This document shows, piece after piece, positions 58,201 to 64,000 of a stretch of 64,000 nt of DNA. The DNA is taken from NCBI GenBank assembly GCA_009617715.1, contig VTFK01000152.1:186001-250000 (forward strand). Reading direction: 5' to 3'. Numbering within the stretch: position 1 is the stretch's first letter; the number at the start of each line of letters is the position of its first letter. This DNA is from Plectrocnemia conspersa. Taxonomy: Eukaryota > Arthropoda > Insecta > Trichoptera > Polycentropodidae. Both the position numbers and the translations under genes were made by a program. A model generated the notes under the pieces. That model was not told the origin of the DNA and made no database searches. It saw only the letters and a list, made by a program, of their open reading frames with translations.

Positions 58201-61189
58201 AAATGTGGCATATTATAACCAGAATGTGTTATTCAATGCTTTATGCTTTAGTTTATTTTTAAATCGGTAGACTATTTTGAATTAGTAAAAGTGATTCTTG
58301 CTCTAAACAGAACAAAGCAAAATTTTAAACATTGTAGCGCAAAAATTATCGTCCTTTTCTCCCGATTTTAACCGATAAACGTCTGTTTTCCTTTGAATAT
58401 ATAATTGAAATATTTACCTGTAAAATTTAAATCAGAAATAAGATAAGAAATTACACAAAAAAATAAGTAGATTAAAAGTAATAATTTTATGTAGCGATTT
58501 TTTAAGTGAAAAAAAAAAATATCTACAATTTTTAAAAACTGCGATAAAGAAAAAACAATGATTTAATTTCACAGGTAAATTTATTATCTATATCGAAAAA
58601 GTGCATTAAAAATTTAAGGAATATATTATATTATTTTTATCTTTTAATGGCAGTGAGTTTTGAAGTAGATAAGTTAAAATTAAAAATAAAATATATACAA
58701 TCTCTAAAAAGTGAGATTCAGATAAAATAATAATTCTACTGCACACATAAATCAAGATATGATATTTTTGTTAAAAAGTATATATATAATATTTTATTTA
58801 AGAAATCATCTTTTCTTATAAATTGATCTTAAAACATTTTTTTTTATATTTTAGTGGTAGCAATTTTTGATGTAAAAAAGAAGTAATTTATAAAAATAAA
58901 ATATACAATTTTTAAAAACGTAAATTGAAGTTTATTATTATTGTGGAAAAGGTGCTTTTAGAAATATATTATATAAGCAATACAATGTTTAAATAATGTC
59001 CTCAATTCAATTTCCCACATTTATCTTAATATATTTTATTTTTAGAAAAAATGCAGAATTAATATTTTATTTACGAAATATATTATATAGCAATTTTTGA
59101 TGTGCAAAAGTAGTAATTTAAAAAAATAAATTATATAATCTCTAAAAACTGAAATATAGATTAAATCACAATTTAAATTTTATACGCATAAATTGAAGTT
59201 CATTATCATTGCGGAAAAAGTGCATTAAAAATATTTAATTTATGAAATATATTTTATAATCATTACAACTATTAAACAACGTTTTATTTAGAATTGATCT
59301 TGTAGTGGTAGCAATTTTTAAAGAAAAAAAATGATATTAAAAAAAATAGTCAACCTTTAAAAATTAATTTAGAGATAAAAATCATAATTTAATTGTACAT
59401 ATTAAAAGCGTTTTATAATTTTATAAAAAAGTGATAAAAATATGTACTATAAATAATAAAAATATTAAATATTGTTTTTCTCTGAATTTATCTTAGAAAT
59501 TTATTTTATATTTTAATAATAGTGATTTTTAAAGTAAATTAGTTACAATTCAACCTCACACATAAATCTAAATATATTACCTTTGCAAAAAACGAAATAA
59601 AAATATTTTATTTAAGAAATATATTATATAAACAATACAATAATTAAATAATTATTTTTTAAGAATTGTTCTTAAAACTTTATTCTAATCTTTAAGTGGA
59701 AAATATTTTCACAGAAAATCTAATATCTGAGCAACAATAATTTATTTATTAAGTAGCAATTATTTTAAATTTTTAATACGATGGCAGTTTTTAGAGAAAT
59801 AACAATAATTTGTGATAAATATATATAAAATATTTAACTTATAAGTTTAATTTTTACTAATTTTAAAAATAATTGCTACATTATAAGAAAATATATTTTT
59901 GGTAGTGTAGAGGTTTTACCAAGAGCCTTTTAAAAAGCTAGAAAAAACTAAAGTGTCAGCTAAAAAAAAATACGAGTAGAATCATAATTTAGAAGCACCC
60001 AAGATTTTGTTTACAATAAACACGCTAATCATTTTATTTATGAGCTTTGAACCTCACGCCTGAAAAAATACTCATGAGCTTGAGCACCTAATATACTTAT
60101 TGTAATTTAACAAAGATGTACACAAAACGAAGCTAAGTAATAAGACTATTAGTCATATATTGGCGTTCTCTTGATTTCGTCCAAGGATCGACCAACCTTA
60201 TTTCAGTAGTTACATAAGGCTCATAAGTTTTGGTCCATTAAAAAATGGGACTGTCGGGCTTCGCTTCAGTACATTGCGCGGACTAAGGCTAGGCCCGACC
60301 TCCTACCTAGACTGTCAATTCACAACTCACCAAATCTATGACGAGCCTCAAAAATATTCCATAAAGACTGTATATACACGAATAATTCATTTCAATTAGG
60401 ATGTATGATGGAATCAAATTTTGTGGCCATGTTCATGGGTCTATTTGTTATTATACTAACCACCAGTGGCGCTGATATCAAAATCTTCTATTTCATTTCC
60501 ACTTCTAAATTCTGGCACCAGAAGAAAAGATATGGGATTCAGTTCATTTATGTCGACGTCTACGATCATTTCATCCAGTAATTGTCCAGGGTTAAGATTG
60601 ATTACAAGATTATAGATGCCATCTCTTCTCACTAACAGTTCTTCGTAATTTAACTTGAAAGTTGCTTTCTTCATAGGTTCAAGGTTAACAGATACCGTGA
60701 AGTGATTTGAGTCTCGCGTTCTGAGAAAATAAAATAACAAAAATATTATTAAAACCAGCGGAATATTTATATGGAATGTCTAGAATATTTATATGTTTTA
60801 ATTACTCTACGTGAGCAGCAGCTTGTCCGCTAGCAACGGCAGTGTTATAAATTCTTTTTGCTTCTTCTTTTTCCTTGACATACGCAACATATTCTTTACC
60901 GTCTATTTCCCTAAGATGTTAGCACATAAATTAAATAAAATATTAAACATAAATAAATATAAAATAAGCTGGATACGTACATGATAAACTTAGATATGTA
61001 TGCAGTTTCTGGCAGAATAACGCTGAATTGGGCTTCATTAGCGGTCGTATCAGAGTTAATAACTTCGGCAGTTATTAAAGTGTTTGCGTATCTCAAAGAA
61101 ACGTCGCTCTTTACCTTCATCGATGTAATTTTTGTGCTTTTATGTGATACGTCCCTTTTTGGCCTATGAATGATGTGTTCATTTTGTTT
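49268..61189 (-). CDS. Inter-alpha-trypsin inhibitor heavy chain-like protein with clip-like tail (19 exons; 5' exon missing)
   Basis: Probably a secreted haemolymph or matrix protein. Exons: 61189-60981, 60910-60806, 60720-60461, 57519-57416, 57342-57205, 57099-56899, 56829-56724, 55980-55915, 55848-55711, 55644-55478, 55360-55199, 55131-54991, 54925-54841, 51785-51742, 51659-51638, 50873-50802, 50205-49592, 49521-49370, 49298-49268; all GT-AG, one frame, 938 residues. Order: a basic RPKR site (possible furin cleavage); a VIT domain (~residues 20-150; ITSMKVKSDVSLRYA, ASGQAAAHVE); a vWA domain with MIDAS DTSGS at ~299 and TDGE at ~410; a linker; a Gly/Ser/His/Tyr-rich region with imperfect repeats (SSGASHHRPMMPSYPGS, ~690-750); and a last segment with six cysteines spaced C..C..C..C..CC, ending AGICC, as in clip domains. 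The first exon found starts in phase 0; a signal-peptide exon must lie upstream, not identified up to 64000. Ligand unknown. Confidence 0.92.
53480..54100 (-). repeat. Repeat family A copy in intron 13 of the ITIH-type gene
   Basis: Same orientation and block order as 5521-6620: a hairpin-arm remnant (53490-53610), a 'tttggacttggtctaatgaa' block, 'actagtgaaaatatagctct', then 'ctgcaatctgtccttttgaa', a TATAAAAAG box (54035-54043) and 'tatacctgaaatacatcagt'. The shared right part suggests a single mobile unit of roughly 0.6-1.1 kb. Confidence 0.65.
58480..59900. repeat. Degenerate tandem array, ~210-bp unit, in intron 3 of the ITIH-type gene
   Basis: A recurring order of words: 'gtggtagcaatttttgatgt', a 'aaaaataaaatatacaat' block, 'ctctaaaaactgagat' type words, 'cacataaatcaa', 'gaaaaagtgcattaaaaat', 'gaaatatattatataagcaa'. 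The first word recurs near 58491, 58650, 58857, 59091, 59305, 59518 and in weaker form near 59697 and 59755, giving mostly 205-235 bp spacing. The units are strongly diverged with indels, so the array is old. Confidence 0.7.
60120..60400. other. Unidentified GC-richer patch in intron 3 of the ITIH-type gene
   Basis: Positions 60180-60320 (with 'gactaaggctaggcccgacc') differ in composition from the A/T-rich intron and have no long frame. Probably a mobile-element fragment. Confidence 0.3.
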
Positions 61190-62460
61190 CTAAAAAAATT
61201 TAAGCTCATTAAATTAAAGTAATATATTAAATAACGTGAAGATTGCTCCAAAATTCACTTTACCATAAAAATACAAGTAACTATTTTACTAATATAAATA
61301 TTTAATTTTCCTTAAACGTATTCTATAAAAATACATCTTGGAGCGATGTAAATTTATATTTAAAATAATATTTTTTTCAAGAAAGTTGCTTACGAATCCA
61401 TAATACTTTACTTTATCAACGAACACAAAAGGAATGCACTTTTGAAAGAATGTAATCTCATAATCTAATTTTATATTGACAGTTTCTTAGAATTTTGAAC
61501 GTTTTTCGCAACTATTTCTATAGAGCTTATCGTGATAAGACCTTTCAAAAACTCCTCATTCTTTTGTTAGACACCAGGGATAGCAAAAGTCATCAAAGAT
61601 GCAGGTTATTGGATTTCTTTAAACCTTTGGCTTGTCGGACCAACATTGCAGCTATCATAGTAAGCCGCACCAAGTTCTTGTCCTTGGCCAATCTACCCCA
61701 TCAACGACTCCGCTCTATTTAGGGCATCCTTACGCTGGATCAACACTGTGACAACAGAGTCGCGTCGCCTAGAGTCTGCGTCTCCATATACATGTGTTAT
61801 GAAACTTTTTCCTCAGTAGCGAATTTAACTAGTCTTATTTTTTAGTAAATAATTTAATTTGTATAAATATACATATGGCTTATAATATATGTTAATGATA
61901 TAATTAAAATTTAAAATATATGTTAATGATATAATTAAGAATTTTATTGCAAATGTGATAATATTAATTTATTGCAAATGTGATAATATTAAATAAGTTG
62001 TAGATAATTATAATAGAAATATGGTTAAAAATGAATGTATCTAAATTAACCGCAAATAAAACTAAATGTTTGTTTATTAATTATAAAAAATATGTTAGAT
62101 AATAAAACAACAATAGTTATGGATAACTCTATTATAAAAATATAATAGAGTTGTTTATAAATATGTTTTGATTATATTTGTTTAGTGTATAAACAATTAG
62201 CTATATTAGCTAAATAATGAAAATAGTATGTTTAATTAAACTAACGATAATTAGCTTTATAAATTTTTATAAAAATAAAACAATATTTTGTCTTAGCACT
62301 TCATGAATTTTCGTGATTAGATTAACACTTTGTATATACATATATATTTTTATTTTATATAAGGTTTTTTATCTTATGTACTCGTTTTATTCAATATGTA
62401 CGATTTATAAATATGCTAAACTTAAATTGGCTCATATTAAATAAGACAAAGTATCTTTAA
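61190..62460. other. Upstream DNA of the ITIH-type gene with an unidentified repeat-like patch
   Basis: Positions 61490-61800 are GC-richer and include a 75-codon plus-strand frame; neither strand matches a family I recognise, and I take it as a mobile-element fragment. The missing first exon of the ITIH-type gene was sought here on the minus strand without success. The rest is A/T-rich with repeated 'atgttaatgatataattaa' words near 61890-61940. Confidence 0.35.
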
Positions 62461-62466
62461 AAGTAA

Positions 62467-62500
62467 CATGTTAACACGTTCACTGCGTACAAATTATTAC
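62467..62500 (+). mobile_element. Isolated piggyBac-like terminus
   Basis: TTAACACGTTCACTGCGTAC begins here, a TTAA-adjacent terminus of the kind seen on piggyBac-like MITEs. No inverse partner is found before the window ends. Confidence 0.4.
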
Positions 62501-64000
62501 GACATTCATGAGGGGCTGACGAATTTTGCAAATTTAAAATACATAAAAAAGCTTTAAAGATTATAAAATATTTTAGGCTTGTTTGTGACTGACTCATTTC
62601 CGCTAATTTTTGCACATTCAGGCAATAATTGTCTAAATATAGCTATAACATATTAATTCCACAGTCTTGTTTTTAATTTTGTCATGAAACCAAAGTAAGA
62701 TGGAAAAAATGGCAAATAAATATTTCAGAAACACTCTTGTTTTGCTTTTATCTGTGAGCGTAGAATAATTTAATGTATGAATTTGCTTATCATAAAAACA
62801 CGTAAAAGGGCTCATCCGTCCAAACATATTGTTGGCAGCAAAAATGTGTTTCATAAAACAGGCGAAAAAATGAACAGAAACTTTATGAAATGCAAATAAG
62901 TGCTGCATTGTAAACTTAACAGCATTATAAGGTTTTAAATAAAAATTATAATATTCTATTTATGAATCACCTAATTGTACAAGCAGAATTTGCTCTTTTG
63001 TATTTCCAAAAATAAAGAATAAATATTTTTTATTACTTTTAAATTGATAATAAATTATTATTAACTAACCAAAGAGTTTATTCTATGTAACTGCTATCAA
63101 AATTGTATAAAGTATTAAAAAAAAATTGTTCACATTTTTTGCTAGAGAGCTATCCATCAAGCGATGGATAACAATGGATGGTTTAAATTGAAACTCAAGT
63201 ATTTTAAGCTCTTCGAGTTTAAATATAAGCAATATTAGCGACGCTTAAGAAGAGTCACGTATAACATACAATATAAACGAACACGGCTCCCGAGTTCAAC
63301 GGGTGGTTTAATGTGTGTATGGACACGAGAGCCGTGTTAGACATGGTAAGGTTTTATGTTTTATTTAAAAAATAAAAAAAAACTTTTAAAGACTTGTTAT
63401 GTTGATGGAAGTGACGATCGTAATTTCCATGTCCAAATTGACCAGCAACAACGGCTGCTCGGTGCCTTTACGCAAAATGATGGTATACGGAAAGTTGGAA
63501 TACGGAAAGACAAGTGTAGTGTTGCCAAATATCCATATGCTAAAGTTTCAACGAAAGATTTTTATAAAAAATACTAAAAATCTAATTTCATCTTTTGTTT
63601 TTTTTTATAAAAAATTGTTTGTTTCACATTTTATTAATTATTAAAGTATATGTTTTAATATATTGATATAATCAATAATTTTATTAAGATTTTCCAAAAA
63701 TTTAGCAATCTTAGCAAAAATTCATACCATCATTAATAACGCACGAAATCGATTTATAACGTTAGATTAGTTCATTTACTTCGATTTTATCTAATCAAAT
63801 ATCATGCTAAGTTCATTATTCGGGTCATCAATGTAATTATTACTTATCTCGTGAGATTTATCAGGTTATTATAACACGAGATATACAATTACGACATTTA
63901 CATGAATAATCAATCTTTCTCAATTCGACAATAACTCGATTAACGATATACATGTGTTATAAGCAATACATTGTGTTAAATTATTAATTAACAAGATTAA
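62501..64000. other. AT-rich edge of the window
   Basis: No supported gene. At 63279-63345 a hairpin (AACACGGCTC against GAGCCGTGTT with a one-step bulge) is followed by a good 5' splice-site match, ATG|GTAAGG, on the plus strand (63348-63353). A GC-richer plus-strand stretch at 63400-63570 has two overlapping open frames with no known motif. Confidence 0.35.

Noticed and set aside
61495..61722. 75-codon plus-strand frame as an upstream gene or as the ITIH signal-peptide exon in antisense
   Set aside because: No motif in either strand, no splice partner, and the composition looks like an inserted repeat.
62633..62908. Minus-strand frame with a hydrophobic stretch as the ITIH first exon
   Set aside because: The hydrophobic run is not at the N-terminus and no donor in the right phase joins it to 61189.
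1..64000. CRISPR arrays, bacterial operons, viral genomes, rRNA
   Set aside because: No regularly spaced identical repeats, no operon-like gene packing, no rRNA core sequence and no viral structural genes were seen.

Overview
The window is nuclear DNA from an insect, probably a holometabolous one. It is AT-rich, and its protein-coding genes are split by many short GT-AG introns. It carries three ZAD-C2H2 zinc-finger genes (a family expanded in insects), an insect-type inter-alpha-trypsin-inhibitor heavy-chain (ITIH) gene, two eukaryotic tRNA genes with internal promoters, and many decayed Jockey/RTE-like retrotransposons and mariner, hAT and piggyBac-like DNA elements. I cannot name the species from sequence alone. 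There is no bacterial operon structure, CRISPR array or viral genome.

Layout. 0-4.7 kb: AT-rich spacer with a broken mariner transposase, an RTE reverse-transcriptase relic and a small foldback element. 4.76-9.70 kb (+): ZAD-C2H2 gene 1 (9 exons, 493 aa). 10.75-11.58 kb: a 5'-truncated Jockey-like insertion with target-site duplication. 12.3-14.3 kb: an RTE endonuclease relic split by a small hAT element with a perfect 8-bp target duplication. 14.40-18.11 kb (+): ZAD-C2H2 gene 2 (6 exons, 450 aa), with a 929-bp hAT element in one intron. 18.6-21.2 kb: hAT and RTE relics and a long foldback repeat. 21.98-27.41 kb (-): ZAD-C2H2 gene 3 (9 exons, 817 aa), whose exon cassette matches gene 1. 27.4-49.2 kb: gene-poor, holding tRNA-Gly(GCC), tRNA-Leu(CAG), two TTAA-type MITEs, several dead reverse-transcriptase pieces, an inverted-repeat element, and islands of higher GC that look like conserved non-coding DNA. 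49.27-61.19 kb (-): a 19-exon ITIH-type gene, lacking only its 5' (signal-peptide) exon(s), with a VIT domain, a vWA domain, a Gly/Ser/His-rich repeat region and a C-terminal six-cysteine clip-like domain. 61.2-64 kb: AT-rich sequence with no gene I can support.

How the genes fit together. The three zinc-finger genes form a local family, as expected for ZAD genes, which spread by local duplication and act as nuclear DNA-binding regulators. Genes 1 and 3 share intron phases and three exons of identical length (174, 204, 171 nt), so they descend from one duplicated gene now in opposite orientations. The ITIH-type gene is unrelated: it should encode a secreted, haemolymph or extracellular-matrix protein. 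Exon models were built by hand by joining open frames across GT-AG sites. Reading frame is kept through every junction of all four genes, which is strong internal support.
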